DNA of 64,000 nt from Shewanella sp. SNU WT4 (GCF_006494715.1 NZ_CP041151.1:2976001-3040000); one strand, 5' to 3'; shown: positions 42,143 through 51,450, numbered from the stretch's first letter. Notes: a model not told the origin generated them from the letters alone. Numbers and translations: made by a program.

Positions 42143-42507
42143 GACATTAACGTAAGATTTGTAGCTATAGTAACATACTGTAACAGTAATATGAGAGCTT
42201 GATTTTTTTGGGAAAACAATAAATCGTGACCTACACCACAATAATAAATGACTCTCGATTTCCCAGCCCTACGTTACTAAAAATTAGGCTTTTTATCACA
42301 TTGCCTGCCAATGAATCTGTTACAATTTATTTAGAGAAAATGCGTCATAATAAAGTACTGGTATTTTCATTGAATCACTTTTGGAATTGAGGAACTTTTA
42401 TTGTAATTAGGCGAGATTGGTGTAACGGCTTATGAAGAACATCTCATAATTAGTTTACTGTGATTCCGATAAGTCATGGAGGCTCATTAGCCTAAAAGAA
42501 ATAACAA
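42143..42507. other. Intergenic region upstream of the chitinase riboswitch
   Basis: About 365 bp without a gene. It should hold the chitinase promoter next to the riboswitch. A small palindrome TACTGTAACAGTA sits at 42176-42188, close to where a promoter would be. Nothing else is recognised. Confidence 0.4.
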
Positions 42508-42536
42508 AAGGGCTAGTCACTTAGTGACTAGCCCTT
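42508..42536 (-). terminator. Rho-independent terminator after sstT
   Basis: A perfect 13-bp stem (AAGGGCTAGTCAC with GTGACTAGCCCTT) and a 3-nt loop are followed on the minus strand by TTGTTATT. It lies 44 bp past the sstT stop. Confidence 0.85.
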
Positions 42537-42579
42537 AATAAAAATAGCCGTTATGACAAACCAACCTGTATCACATCAC

Positions 42580-43800
42580 TTAGCCTTGCTGGCGCTCTAG
42601 CGCTTCACAGGCTGCAGCGGTAAATACCACGTCAGTTGAGCTATTCAAGGCGGTTTCTGCCGCATCTTGAATAACACCTATGATAAAGCCTACAGCAACT
42701 ACTTGCATGGCTACATCATTACTAATACCAAATAAGCTACAAGCTAATGGGATAAGTAGCAGCGAGCCACCCGCCACACCTGATGCGCCGCACGCCGATA
42801 CTGCCGCGACCACACTTAATAACAGCGCAGTAAAGATATCAACTTGAATACCTAAGGTGTGCACTGCCGCTAAGGTCAGCACAGTAATAGTAATCGCCGC
42901 GCCGCCCATGTTAATGGTGGCACCTAATGGAATAGAGACTGAGTAAGTATCTTCATGCAGCTTAAGCTTGGAGCAAAGTGCCATGTTCACTGGAATGTTG
43001 GCCGCACTTGAGCGGGTAAAGAAGGCGGTGATACCACTTTCACGTAAGCACTGAAACACCAGTGGATAAGGGTTACGGCGAATTTTAGCAAATACGATTA
43101 ATGGGTTAACTACTAATGCCATAATAGCCATCACGCCAAGTAACACAGCCAACAAATGGGCATAACCCGCTAACGCTGAAAAACCTGTTTGCGCGAAGGT
43201 GGCAGACACTAAACCAAAAATACCAAGTGGCGCTAAACGGATAATAAAACGCACCATCTGCGAAATACTGTGGCTCATATCGGCAAACACTTGTTTAGTC
43301 GACTGTGACGCTTGCGCTAAGGCAAAACCTAGACCCACACCCCAAGTAAGAATACCAATATAGTTACCAGTTAACAGTGCATTGACTGGGTTATCGACCA
43401 ACTTGAACAGCAAGGTGTGCAGCACCTCACTTATGCCTTGTGGCGGCGTAGTGCCGGTTGCCGCGTTAATCAGTACTAAATCTGTTGGGAATAAAAAGCT
43501 CATTGCCACGGCAGTTAAGGCGGCGGTGAAGGTACCAAATAAATACAAGATCACAATTGGGCGCATGGCGGTTTTACTATTTTGCTTGTGGTTAGCAATC
43601 GATGCCGCCACCAAAATAAACACCAGCAAAGGAGCTATGGCTTTTAACGCGCCCACAAACAAGTCACCTAAAATAGAGGCGTGTGCCGCACCTTCTGGTG
43701 ACCATGTGGCTAGCGCAACGCCGGCGATTATCCCCACTAAAATTTGCAATACCAAATTGCCATTGGCAATGCGGTAAAAAAATGAATCATTCTTATTCAT
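42580..43800 (-). CDS. sstT: Serine/threonine:sodium symporter SstT
   Basis: A 406-residue dicarboxylate/amino acid:cation symporter family transporter. Typical SstT blocks are [20 protein letters not shown] (the serine-rich reentrant loop), [19 protein letters not shown] and [25 protein letters not shown]. It imports serine and threonine with sodium at the inner membrane. It is a single-gene unit with its own terminator. Confidence 0.94.
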   Translation of the reverse strand: MNKNDSFFYRIANGNLVLQILVGIIAGVALATWSPEGAAHASILGDLFVGALKAIAPLLVFILVAASIANHKQNSKTAMRPIVILYLFGTFTAALTAVAMSFLFPTDLVLINAATGTTPPQGISEVLHTLLFKLVDNPVNALLTGNYIGILTWGVGLGFALAQASQSTKQVFADMSHSISQMVRFIIRLAPLGIFGLVSATFAQTGFSALAGYAHLLAVLLGVMAIMALVVNPLIVFAKIRRNPYPLVFQCLRESGITAFFTRSSAANIPVNMALCSKLKLHEDTYSVSIPLGATINMGGAAITITVLTLAAVHTLGIQVDIFTALLLSVVAAVSACGASGVAGGSLLLIPLACSLFGISNDVAMQVVAVGFIIGVIQDAAETALNSSTDVVFTAAACEALERQQG

Positions 43801-44131
43801 GACTTAGGCCCAATCTTGTTATCGTTATGTTATTAATGTCGCGATGATAAACTGGCTTAAGCAGCAAAACGCTGCACTTTGTTTATGGCGAGTCTAGTTT
43901 TGTAACTAATGTCTTAGCCCTTGTCTAGCCTAGATCCCAATTAACTCACCATATTGCTGAAAATTAGCCGCTAGCGCCTGATTTCTGTGATATTTATCGC
44001 GGATCGCTGGTACCTAGTTAAAGATTGGTTAATGTAGCAGACCATTAACCACATAAAACCACAGTGCGCTTAGGCTAATACTTGAGACCAAGTGTTACAA
44101 AATTGTCAAAACGACGCTCACAAGAAAATAT
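43801..44131. other. Intergenic region between sstT and the phosphatase-like gene
   Basis: About 330 bp without a gene. It should hold the sstT promoter. An 8-bp inverted repeat (GGTTAATG / CATTAACC, 44027-44050) is seen. Nothing else is recognised. Confidence 0.4.
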
Positions 44132-44158
44132 AAAGGGCACCCGATTAAGGTGCCCTTT
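44132..44158 (-). terminator. Terminator after the phosphatase-like gene
   Basis: A 10-bp stem (AAAGGGCACC with GGTGCCCTTT) with a 7-nt loop lies 62 bp past the stop of the gene at 44220. The T-tract on the minus strand is modest (TTTATATTTT). Confidence 0.7.
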
Positions 44159-44219
44159 AAGGAATACTCACAGTAAAGCTAGTTTAGATTTACATCACTG
44201 CGTTTTACATAATTGCGAT

Positions 44220-44687
44220 TTACTGCAATTGATAAACCACATCAAAGGCAAATTGATCCCAACCATCGCGGCTAAATGCATTGGCATTGACATTGCGTAC
44301 TTGGCTAATAGCGTGCACAGGCGCTGCGCCTTGCTCAATCAAGTATTGCGCCATCACTAAGCAAGTACAGTCTTGACCTGAGCCGCAGTGGATTAATACC
44401 ACTAGACCATCGTCGCAAGCTTGCTTGATAAAGGCGATAACTGCTGGCAGGTGTGCCACAACATCTTCTAAATCTTGCGCGCTCGGGGTAATAGCATCCG
44501 GTAACGCAATGCACTCATAGCGAATGCCTGCGGCGCGAATACGCTCAGCGTCAGCGGCATCACCATCAATAACTGAAATAATTGCACCAATTCCGGCGTC
44601 TTTCAGTTCACCGATATTCCATGGGTTAAGGGTTGGGCCACTGCGTCCGGCAATCTGACCTTCCACTAACCAAAACATATGCAGCAT
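44220..44687 (-). CDS. Dual-specificity-phosphatase-like protein lacking the catalytic arginine
   Basis: A 155-residue protein of the cysteine-phosphatase fold. The signature loop reads HCGSGQDCT, where the family has HCxxGxxR(S/T). The nucleophilic cysteine is kept but the phosphate-binding arginine is a cysteine, checked at the DNA level (TGT). It may be a pseudophosphatase or have changed activity. It lies 57 bp after a DEAD-box helicase gene on the same strand. Confidence 0.78.
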   Translation of the reverse strand: MLHMFWLVEGQIAGRSGPTLNPWNIGELKDAGIGAIISVIDGDAADAERIRAAGIRYECIALPDAITPSAQDLEDVVAHLPAVIAFIKQACDDGLVVLIHCGSGQDCTCLVMAQYLIEQGAAPVHAISQVRNVNANAFSRDGWDQFAFDVVYQLQ

Positions 44688-44744
44688 AAACCACTCTGTT
44701 CAGTGAAGGAAAAACGCTACTATGCCAGCGCTTTGAAAAATCGG

Positions 44745-45998
44745 TTAGGATCCAGAGCGCATTTTTGGTTTCTTTTTGCGCTTTTGCGAGCTTGGAGCCA
44801 CTTTTTCAGTAGGAAGCTCTGCTGCTTGCTGGTTATACAGCTCAAGACTCTTAGGGGTAAACCCCTTTAACTGCAAACGCTCAACGGCCAACTTATGCTT
44901 CTTTTCTATCACACCAAAATGCTGATATTCATCATGACAAATCAAGCTAATGGCAAGCCCCGCCTCCCCTGCTCGGCCAGTACGGCCAATACGGTGGATA
45001 TAATCGGCTGGGCTTCGTGGCAATTCAAAGTTAATCACGGCCGGTAAATGCTGAATATCTAAACCGCGCGCTGCAATATCGGTGGCAATCAGTACAGGGA
45101 TTTTGCCCGCCATAAAATCATCTAACGCTTGATGGCGTTTGCCTTGTGATTTATCGCCGTGGAACACTAAGCTGTCGATGCCAGCTTTTTGCAGCTTTTG
45201 CGCAAGGCGGTCACAACTTAATTTGGCATTCACAAACACTAGTACTGACGATAATTCTAAGCTCTTGAGTAAATGCGTCAGTAACGCTGACTTTTGCTCA
45301 CGGTTAACTTCATACACCCGCTGCTCAATCTTGGGCTGAGATAACACAGATTCAATCTGGATATGCTTAGGCTGGTTTAACCAAGCATCTGCCAGGTGCT
45401 TAATGTCATCATCAAACGTCGCCGAAAACAGCTGTGTTTGACGCTGTTTAGGTAAGCTTGCTAACAACTGATTAAGCTCATCACTAAAGCCTAAATTTAA
45501 TAAACGGTCGGCTTCATCTAACACTAAATGCTTAACTTGGCCGAGTTTTACCGCGTTGCATTCGATTAATTCCAATAAGCGACCAGGCGTAGCCACTAGA
45601 ATATCGGCGCCATTGCGTAAACTTATCATCTGCGGGTTTATCGATACGCCGCCATGGGCCAAACGCACGCGCATGGCTGATTGCTGCTTATTGGCAAACT
45701 GAATACATTGAGTACTTAATTGGCGCGCGAGCTCGCGGGTTGGCGCTAAAATCAAGGCGCGGATATGATTGCCTTTTACGCCTGCGCTATGCTGTTGTAA
45801 TTGTTGCAATAATGGCAGCACAAACGCTGCGGTTTTACCGCTCCCCGTCGCCGCTTGGGCAATCACATCTTGGCCAGACAAAATTAGCGGAATAACGCTG
45901 GTTTGGATGGGGGTAGGTTCAATAAATTCTGGGGCTAAATGCTTAGCAAACTCAGGCGCTATGCCTAATGATGTAAAACCGCTCAAGGGAAAATCCAC
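44745..45998 (-). CDS. DEAD-box RNA helicase, RhlE-like
   Basis: A 417-residue ATP-dependent RNA helicase. Seen in order are the Q motif (PTPIQTSVIP), motif I AATGSGKT, PTRELARQL, motif II DEAD, motif III SAT, ARGLDIQHLP and motif VI HRIGRTGRAG, followed by a basic tail (QKRKKKPKMRSGS). It likely acts in ribosome assembly or RNA decay. The subfamily (RhlE or SrmB-like) is not certain. Confidence 0.92.
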   Translation of the reverse strand: MDFPLSGFTSLGIAPEFAKHLAPEFIEPTPIQTSVIPLILSGQDVIAQAATGSGKTAAFVLPLLQQLQQHSAGVKGNHIRALILAPTRELARQLSTQCIQFANKQQSAMRVRLAHGGVSINPQMISLRNGADILVATPGRLLELIECNAVKLGQVKHLVLDEADRLLNLGFSDELNQLLASLPKQRQTQLFSATFDDDIKHLADAWLNQPKHIQIESVLSQPKIEQRVYEVNREQKSALLTHLLKSLELSSVLVFVNAKLSCDRLAQKLQKAGIDSLVFHGDKSQGKRHQALDDFMAGKIPVLIATDIAARGLDIQHLPAVINFELPRSPADYIHRIGRTGRAGEAGLAISLICHDEYQHFGVIEKKHKLAVERLQLKGFTPKSLELYNQQAAELPTEKVAPSSQKRKKKPKMRSGS

Positions 45999-46105
45999 AA
46001 CAATAAAAGACCCGCTATCATACCTTGGATGGGCGATAGCGGCCAGTCATGTGCATGGCTAGCACTAAATTCAGCCAAGCTTGTCTGGCATAGCACCGTG
46101 AACTA

Positions 46106-46125
46106 CTCGCAGCTAAAGCAGCGAG
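46106..46125 (-). repeat. IS605-type right-end subterminal hairpin
   Basis: CTCGCAGCTAAAGCAGCGAG folds as CTCGC/GCGAG, an A-A mismatch, GC/GC and a TAAA loop, the same design as the left-end hairpins at 17738 and 49029. Confidence 0.75.
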
Positions 46126-46141
46126 CTTCCAAGACAACAGC

Positions 46142-47014
46142 CTAAGCTGCTAACTTTTCTTTTTTGACGCTTCGTTGGACACTGCTAGTCGAGTTGTTGG
46201 CTCGGCTAGTCTTACGATTGCCTCCACGTCCACTATCTGACTTGGTTCTTAGAACCCCATCATCAGACAACACCGTTCCAGTGTCTAAAATTAGGTTAAT
46301 TGCCCGTTTCTTAATGACCAGTGATGCGTTGTTATCTGCATTGTCAGTATTGCCACATTTGCCGCACACAAAGAGTTCTTGTGATTTACGGTTGTCGGGG
46401 TGAGTGTGGTCGCACTTAGCACACTCCTGACTGGTATACGGGGCGGGAATTTTGAATACAGCTTTACCCGCTTGGTAAGCTTTGTATTTGGTGTAGGTTT
46501 CTATCATGTGCCAGCCAACATTTAGGATGGACTTGTTTAGTCCGGCTTTTTGTTTGGCTTTATTTGGCAGATAGCGGCCTTGCTCGTTTTGCTTTGCCTT
46601 TGGCTTGTGCGTCATGCGTGAGGTACTTAGTGCATCGAAAACAATAACCTTTGCTTTGCTATCGACAAGCGAGCGGCTTGTCTTGTGCGCAAAATCATTG
46701 CGGATATTCGCTTTTTTAGCATGGTGAGTAGCAATACGATGCTTAGTTTTGTTGCGACGACTTGAGCCTTTTTGCTGACGTGCCAGTTTACGTTGCAGTC
46801 GTTTAATATAGCGTTCTGCTTTGGTCATGTTCTTTTTCTGATTATCGTAGAAATCGAACGTCATTGATCCAGCATGAACAGAAATTGCAATACCACGATC
46901 TACGCCGATCGTGTGTTCTTCCAGATACTCTTTTGTTGAGCCTTGCAGAAATGCTAGATGCTCAGAATTGCTAGATAGCTCCGACTCGTCTTTGCCATTC
47001 TCATAGCAGAAAGA
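46142..47014 (-). pseudogene. tnpB: TnpB (IS605 type), C-terminal fragment
   Basis: The 3' part of tnpB, split by the IS10-type element. It encodes the RuvC-like nuclease core: first aspartate in IGVDRGIAIS (D208 of the rebuilt protein), second acidic position in VIVFDALS (D296, where a glutamate is usual), zinc ribbon CAKC...CGKC and last aspartate in NADNNAS (D396). The rebuilt protein has about 459 residues. The 5' part is at 48352-48858. Confidence 0.88.
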
Positions 47015-47073
47015 CACATAGTACTGAGGAATCCCCTGATAATTTACAAATAAATCATCAAATTAGGGTGGAA

Positions 47074-47135
47074 GCGCATCTTGTTGCATGATCAAATGGT
47101 TTCGTCAAAAACTACACTTGGACAACAAGATGCGC
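47074..47135 (+). promoter_or_regulatory. Fold-back hairpin over the IS10-type transposase start
   Basis: GCGCATCTTGTTG (47074-47086) and its exact complement CAACAAGATGCGC (47123-47135) form a 13-bp stem. The second arm contains the start ATG at 47130. In IS10 the same arrangement blocks translation from read-through transcripts that enter from outside. The design is conserved here with a different arm sequence from IS10 in several bases. Confidence 0.75.
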
Positions 47136-48338
47136 GAAGCCAATATCCTACAACATTCTTTACACCAATACTGCCCAGAACTTCACCTAAAACGATTAAA
47201 CAGTTTGATGCTGGCCTCTAAGGCACTGATTGAATGTAAGACACTGACCTTGACTGAGTTAGGTCGAAATTTACCAACCACGGCTCGAACCAAGCACAAC
47301 ATCAAGCGCATTGATCGTTTGCTCGGCAACACGCATCTGCATCAAGAGCGGTTAGCGGTCTACCAATGGCATGCCAGCCTTATCTGTTCTGGTAACCCTA
47401 TGCCGATTGTGCTCGTCGATTGGTCAGATATCCGAGAGCATAAACGCATCATGGCCCTGCGAGCCTCAATAGCCTTCAATGGCCGCTCTATTACCCTATA
47501 TGAGAAATCCTATCCCCTATCAGAACAATGCTCTAAGGCCGCCCACAACGGTTTTTTAGCGGACTTAGCCAAGATTTTACCTTTGCATGTTACCCCTCTC
47601 ATCGTGACTGACGCGGGGTTCAAAGTGCCTTGGTACAAAGAGGTTGAGGCACATGGTTGGTTTTGGCTAAGCCGTATTCGCGGTACAGTTCAATTTGCAG
47701 ATATTGGTGCCGAAAATTGGCGTGCAGTGCGCAGTACACATGACTTGGCCAACGGTCAAGCGAAGAGCCTGGGTTGTAAGACCTTGACCAAAACTAACCC
47801 TATCAATTGCCATCTCTCGCTGTATCGTAGCAAACCTAAGGGCCGTACAAATCAGCGTTCAACCAGGACGAATTGCCACCATCCATCAGCAAAAACGTAC
47901 TCAACAGCGGCGAGAGAACCTTGGGTGTTAGCCAGCAACTTACCACCAGGATCTCGGAGCCCAAAACAGCTGGTAAACCTGTACGCCAAACGTATGCAAA
48001 TAGAGGAAACCTTTCGTGACCTCAAAAGCCCTGCATACGGCTTTGGCTTACGCCAAAGTCGTACCAACAGTCCAGAGCGATTCGACATCATCCTACTGAT
48101 TGCGTTAATGGTTCAATGCCTGTTGTGGCTAGTTGGTTTACATGCACAGCAACAGGGCTGGGATAAGCATTTTCAGGCCAATACCATTGGGCATCGAACG
48201 GTACTCTCAACGATTCGCTTGGGATTGGAGGTACTCAGGCGGCCTGATTATCAAATCACGGAGAAAGAATTGCTGGCGGCGTGGGTATTATTCGCCAATC
48301 AGTTACTCAAATATGGCTATGCTATGGCCGATTTATGA
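47130..48338 (+). CDS. tnp: IS10-type transposase
   Basis: A 402-residue DDE transposase, the length of the IS10 enzyme. Catalytic residues are D97 (VDWSD), D161 (VTDAGFKVPWYK) and E292 (KRMQIEETFRDLKSPAYG), at the IS10 positions. The start at 47130 matches the IS10 start; an upstream in-frame ATG at 47088 lies before the control hairpin. The frame is intact. Confidence 0.95.
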   Translation: MREANILQHSLHQYCPELHLKRLNSLMLASKALIECKTLTLTELGRNLPTTARTKHNIKRIDRLLGNTHLHQERLAVYQWHASLICSGNPMPIVLVDWSDIREHKRIMALRASIAFNGRSITLYEKSYPLSEQCSKAAHNGFLADLAKILPLHVTPLIVTDAGFKVPWYKEVEAHGWFWLSRIRGTVQFADIGAENWRAVRSTHDLANGQAKSLGCKTLTKTNPINCHLSLYRSKPKGRTNQRSTRTNCHHPSAKTYSTAAREPWVLASNLPPGSRSPKQLVNLYAKRMQIEETFRDLKSPAYGFGLRQSRTNSPERFDIILLIALMVQCLLWLVGLHAQQQGWDKHFQANTIGHRTVLSTIRLGLEVLRRPDYQITEKELLAAWVLFANQLLKYGYAMADL

Positions 48339-48351
48339 GGGGATCCTTCAG

Positions 48352-48858
48352 CACATAGTATTGACCACGCTCTTTGCGCACATACAGCGAGTTCGGGATC
48401 TCGAACTTGTTATGCGCTTTAAAGGATAAGTAACCAATATTATTTGTTTTTGTGCCGATGAATAGACGCAGGTTTCCATCTTCGCAACGGTCGAAACGGA
48501 ACACCTCGCGAGTTAAATGGATGCTGCCACGATCAGCCTTAGACTTGCGCTTAGGTCTCCCACACCCGCCTTTCATGAACTTCTGGTAAGTTTGATACCA
48601 GCTAACCGCACTGTTACGGATAATCTGGCTAGGGCATTTATACAGCCACGGCGTTAACTCTTTTGACTTGAATTGAGAAGCTTTCTGATCAATCGGCGCG
48701 TAAGTACCAATCGGGTAATACTTACGAGCAAACGTCCTGTAGTACCTTTCCTCATCAACTTTGGCATTCCATATACTACGCGCACAGCCCATCCACTGGC
48801 TTAATACCAGCTTTTGGTCTGATGTAGGGTTAGCGCGTAGCTTAATGCCAGTGAGCAT
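48352..48858 (-). pseudogene. tnpB: TnpB (IS605 type), N-terminal fragment
   Basis: The 5' part of the split tnpB: the N-terminal helix-turn-helix domain (MLTGIKLRANPTSDQKLVLS, GCARSIWNAKVDEERYY) and the beta-strand region (LTREVFRFDRCEDGNLRLFI), ending at RKERGQYYV where the IS10-type element enters. It is nearly identical over its shared length to the remnant at 16822-17190, and keeps the 130 bp lost there. Confidence 0.9.
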
Positions 48859-48919
48859 TGCGTTTCCTTTGTTGCTTTCTGAACTCAGGCTATGACACTG
48901 CGCTTACAGTTGTCAATTC

Positions 48920-49006
48920 TTGATGTTGTTAAGCAGTACATAGAAAACCAGAATACGCCTTCTAGCGAAAAGGCGATTAGAACGTCCAAGTCCTTGAAAA
49001 AATTCT
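48920..49006 (+). pseudogene. tnpA remnant (IS605 type)
   Basis: Only the last codons of tnpA survive, starting LDVVKQYIENQNTPSSEKA. They equal the end of the intact tnpA at 17268-17717 and still contain the codon of the catalytic tyrosine. About 375 bp between the promoter side and this point are deleted. Confidence 0.85.
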
Positions 49007-49023
49007 AGAGAAGTTACCACCCG

Positions 49024-49617
49024 CTAGACTCGCCCGTAAACGAGCGAGATTGCGCGGGCAACATGTTCAAGTCTCAATAAATACTCTTTGACATCAAGAC
49101 CATGGGCATAGCCTGTGAGTTTACCATTACTGCCAATTACCCGATGGCAAGGGATCACTATGGCAATTTGATTGGCGCCATTGGCGGTACCGACCGCGCG
49201 AAATGCTTTGGGACGACCGACATTCACGGCTAAATCGGCATAACTGCAATAACTGCCATAAGGAATTTGCTGCAACCCTTGCCACACTTGGCGCTGAAAC
49301 GTAGTGCCAGCAATATCAAGTGCGACCGTAAATTGCTGTAATTTTCCGGCAAAATAGTGGTTAAGCTCTAAGGTCAGTAAATCAAGATGCGCGGCTATCG
49401 CGCTTAAGTCATCTTGAAGATTAACATTCCAGTTGTTAGCCGCGCTGTTGACGTTAGAATGGTCAATCACTTCAGGGGTTAAGCGGCGAATACCATGCTT
49501 ACTCGCTTCTGCCCACCATAGTCCCAAAGGCGTGGTTATTGGACGCGCTCTTAGCACTAACTCATTACTGTTTAAGTTAGCTTCAGCGTTATTTGTTAGG
49601 TTTTTCCTATTTTTCAT
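49024..49617 (-). CDS. ogt: Methylated-DNA--protein-cysteine methyltransferase (Ogt), tail replaced by IS sequence
   Basis: A 197-residue O6-alkylguanine repair protein. The acceptor cysteine is in IVIPCHRVIGSNGKLTGYAHG. The start at 49617 overlaps the ada-alkA stop (ATGA). The last native residues are RLE(H); the following VARAISLVYGRV is encoded by the IS605-type left end. The original tail is probably GAMPDKLG, found past the other IS end (stop at 46071). The catalytic core is complete, so activity may remain. Confidence 0.87.
   Translation of the reverse strand: MKNRKNLTNNAEANLNSNELVLRARPITTPLGLWWAEASKHGIRRLTPEVIDHSNVNSAANNWNVNLQDDLSAIAAHLDLLTLELNHYFAGKLQQFTVALDIAGTTFQRQVWQGLQQIPYGSYCSYADLAVNVGRPKAFRAVGTANGANQIAIVIPCHRVIGSNGKLTGYAHGLDVKEYLLRLEHVARAISLVYGRV
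49029..49048 (+). repeat. IS605-type left-end subterminal hairpin (locus 2)
   Basis: Identical to the hairpin at 17738-17757 (CTCGCCCGTAAACGAGCGAG). The left border of the element follows 16 bp beyond it. Confidence 0.75.
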
Positions 49618-51242
49618 GCCACATTCCCCGCTGCTAATGCCCAAATTTGGTGAGTCAAATAACTGCCCCATGGACGAATTTGCTGTTGCCATAAAGCGCT
49701 AAGCTCGGCAGGAGTAATACTTGCGTTAACCTGATGTATATCAATTTTATGCATAGCCATTGCAGCGTCATTATTGGCCGCTAACAGTGTGCTATCTTCC
49801 TCTACTGCTGCATGATCAATATTGAAGCTGCCAATATGTAAGCTGTCACCATTAACGCTCATCTTGCCACGATTAATTAATGCAGCTAGATACTTTTTAA
49901 TAACGGCGTCCCCTACTAAAAATCTGTCGGTATCCCCTAATCCACGCATAGCACCATAATCACAAGTCCACGGGCCTATGCCTTTAACCTGCAGCCAATC
50001 AGCGGCTTGCGGCGCGGGACAATCAACCCATAACTGAGCTAAAGCCTGCAAACTTTGCTGGCGAGCCTTAGGGATTGGCAAAAATGATAAATCACTGGCA
50101 GCGATGGCCGTTGGCGTTGGAAAGAAACAATAACTTTCACCATTGACCTGCCAAGGTTCAGCGAATTTTGCCACTAGTAAATTAATGAGCTTCACCCCAA
50201 AACTAAGCGTCACTTGTTGCCCTAATACGGCGCGGCATAGCGCTTCAAAGGGCGTGACTGTCTGCACTAAGCGCAGCCCAGGTTTTGCGCTATGACCTAA
50301 TAATTGCCGCAGGTGTTCATCAATAACATGGCTATCAGCATCCGCATCTAAAAAATGACGCGCCCATTGATGCAAAGCCAGTACAGGTAAGTGGTCACAG
50401 TCTGGATGCGGCCAAAATTTTAGTGCGAAGCGGCACTGTTCGCCTTGATGAGTGATCTCTACTAACCCTTTGATATGGTTGTTATCGATAGTGGTGGTAT
50501 AGCGATTAATGCCATCACTCCTTGCCATGCCACTAATGCAGCGTTTGGCTAAAAAACTAATGGCATGCTGCCAGTCATAAGGCGGGCGATAACCCACATG
50601 AAATTGCACTAAATTGCTACAGTTATTAGGGTTAGAGATATGCTTATTTAACGCTCGGCGAATATCACTTGGGGTTTTACCGAGTTTAGTTTTGCAGGCG
50701 TCATTAAAACTGCGCATCGAATTAAAGCCGCTATAGACAGCCACTTGCTCGAAAGTTAAGTCACTGCGGTGCAACAATTGCTTAGCCATTAATAACTGCT
50801 GATGCAATCGAAATTGTGTTAATCCCATGCCTAAATATTGCTGACTTAATTGCCGTATATAGTGACTAGTGACCCCAAGTTGCTCAGCAATTTCTTCCAT
50901 TCGATAAAACGCCCCTGTCACTGGAGAAACTTGTAAACATAACTGCGATGCTTGATGTAAATGTTTGGCAGATCCTAGCCATCGCAGGGATGCGGGCGCG
51001 GCGTCTGGGCAACATCGCAGGCACGGCCTAAAGCCTGCTGCCGCCGCATTAGCTGCGTGTAAAAAGTAACGCACATTGGCTTCATTAGCTGCTTTAGCTG
51101 GGCATATCGGCCGGCAATAAATACCTGTGGTAACCACGGCCACATAAAATTTACCATCAAAGCGTCTATCACGGCTTAAACGCGCACGCTGACAGAGAGT
51201 GTCACTCAGTGTTAATGGCTGACTCACACTGGCATTGCTCAT
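49614..51242 (-). CDS. Ada-AlkA fusion: methylphosphotriester-sensing activator and 3-methyladenine DNA glycosylase
   Basis: A 542-residue fusion. The N-terminal Ada zinc domain has four cysteines (YCRPICPAK, FRPCLRCCPD), which accept methyl groups from phosphotriesters. An AraC-type helix-turn-helix follows (about 115-195), then the AlkA N-terminal fold and the HhH-GPD glycosylase (VKGIGPWTCDYGAMRGLGDTDRF with the catalytic aspartate). The glycosylase end carries an unusual insert around residues 460-515. Coupled to ogt by a 4-bp overlap, it forms an alkylation-repair operon. Confidence 0.9.
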   Translation of the reverse strand: MSNASVSQPLTLSDTLCQRARLSRDRRFDGKFYVAVVTTGIYCRPICPAKAANEANVRYFLHAANAAAAGFRPCLRCCPDAAPASLRWLGSAKHLHQASQLCLQVSPVTGAFYRMEEIAEQLGVTSHYIRQLSQQYLGMGLTQFRLHQQLLMAKQLLHRSDLTFEQVAVYSGFNSMRSFNDACKTKLGKTPSDIRRALNKHISNPNNCSNLVQFHVGYRPPYDWQHAISFLAKRCISGMARSDGINRYTTTIDNNHIKGLVEITHQGEQCRFALKFWPHPDCDHLPVLALHQWARHFLDADADSHVIDEHLRQLLGHSAKPGLRLVQTVTPFEALCRAVLGQQVTLSFGVKLINLLVAKFAEPWQVNGESYCFFPTPTAIAASDLSFLPIPKARQQSLQALAQLWVDCPAPQAADWLQVKGIGPWTCDYGAMRGLGDTDRFLVGDAVIKKYLAALINRGKMSVNGDSLHIGSFNIDHAAVEEDSTLLAANNDAAMAMHKIDIHQVNASITPAELSALWQQQIRPWGSYLTHQIWALAAGNVA

Positions 51243-51450
51243 AACCTCACCTTATTCGACCATATTCAATCTTAGTTATCTCATAGCGTAACCCGTTCCA
51301 TGCACCAAACTAGCAAAAAACGGAACTGATACTGTTAAGTTAATGCTATCGATTAGTATCCATTTACGGTTATCTTAAAGCCATAGCTATGATGCTATCA
51401 ATTACCACGATTCATCGGCACTGATGTCGGTGATTAAGCCAAGGAAAGCT

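Larger units (their letters stand above)
47024..48351 (+). mobile_element. IS10-type (IS4 family, Tn10-related) insertion sequence
   Basis: A complete 1328-bp element, the size of IS10. Ends are CTGAGGAATCCCCTGAT (left) and, on the reverse strand, CTGAAGGATCCCCTCAT (right), both matching IS10 ends. A perfect 9-bp target duplication CACATAGTA flanks it (47015-47023 and 48352-48360). It is nested inside the IS605-type tnpB. Confidence 0.96.
46100..49064 (-). mobile_element. IS605-type element (locus 2) inserted in the end of ogt
   Basis: An IS200/IS605-family element carrying tnpB, with tnpA reduced to its last codons. It has matching subterminal hairpins at the right end (46106-46125) and left end (49029-49048). 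Its tnpB is split by an IS10-type element. Ends are inferred: the left end follows TGAAC in the ogt sequence, and ogt resumes after the right hairpin as ACGGTGC. Compared with locus 1, about 375 bp of tnpA are deleted. Confidence 0.8.

Noticed and set aside
42508..42536. Perfect palindrome as a possible operator
   Set aside because: Its position 44 bp after the sstT stop and the following T-rich tract fit a terminator better.
46142..48858. IS605 tnpB halves as two separate genes
   Set aside because: They share one frame once the IS10-type element and its 9-bp duplication are removed.
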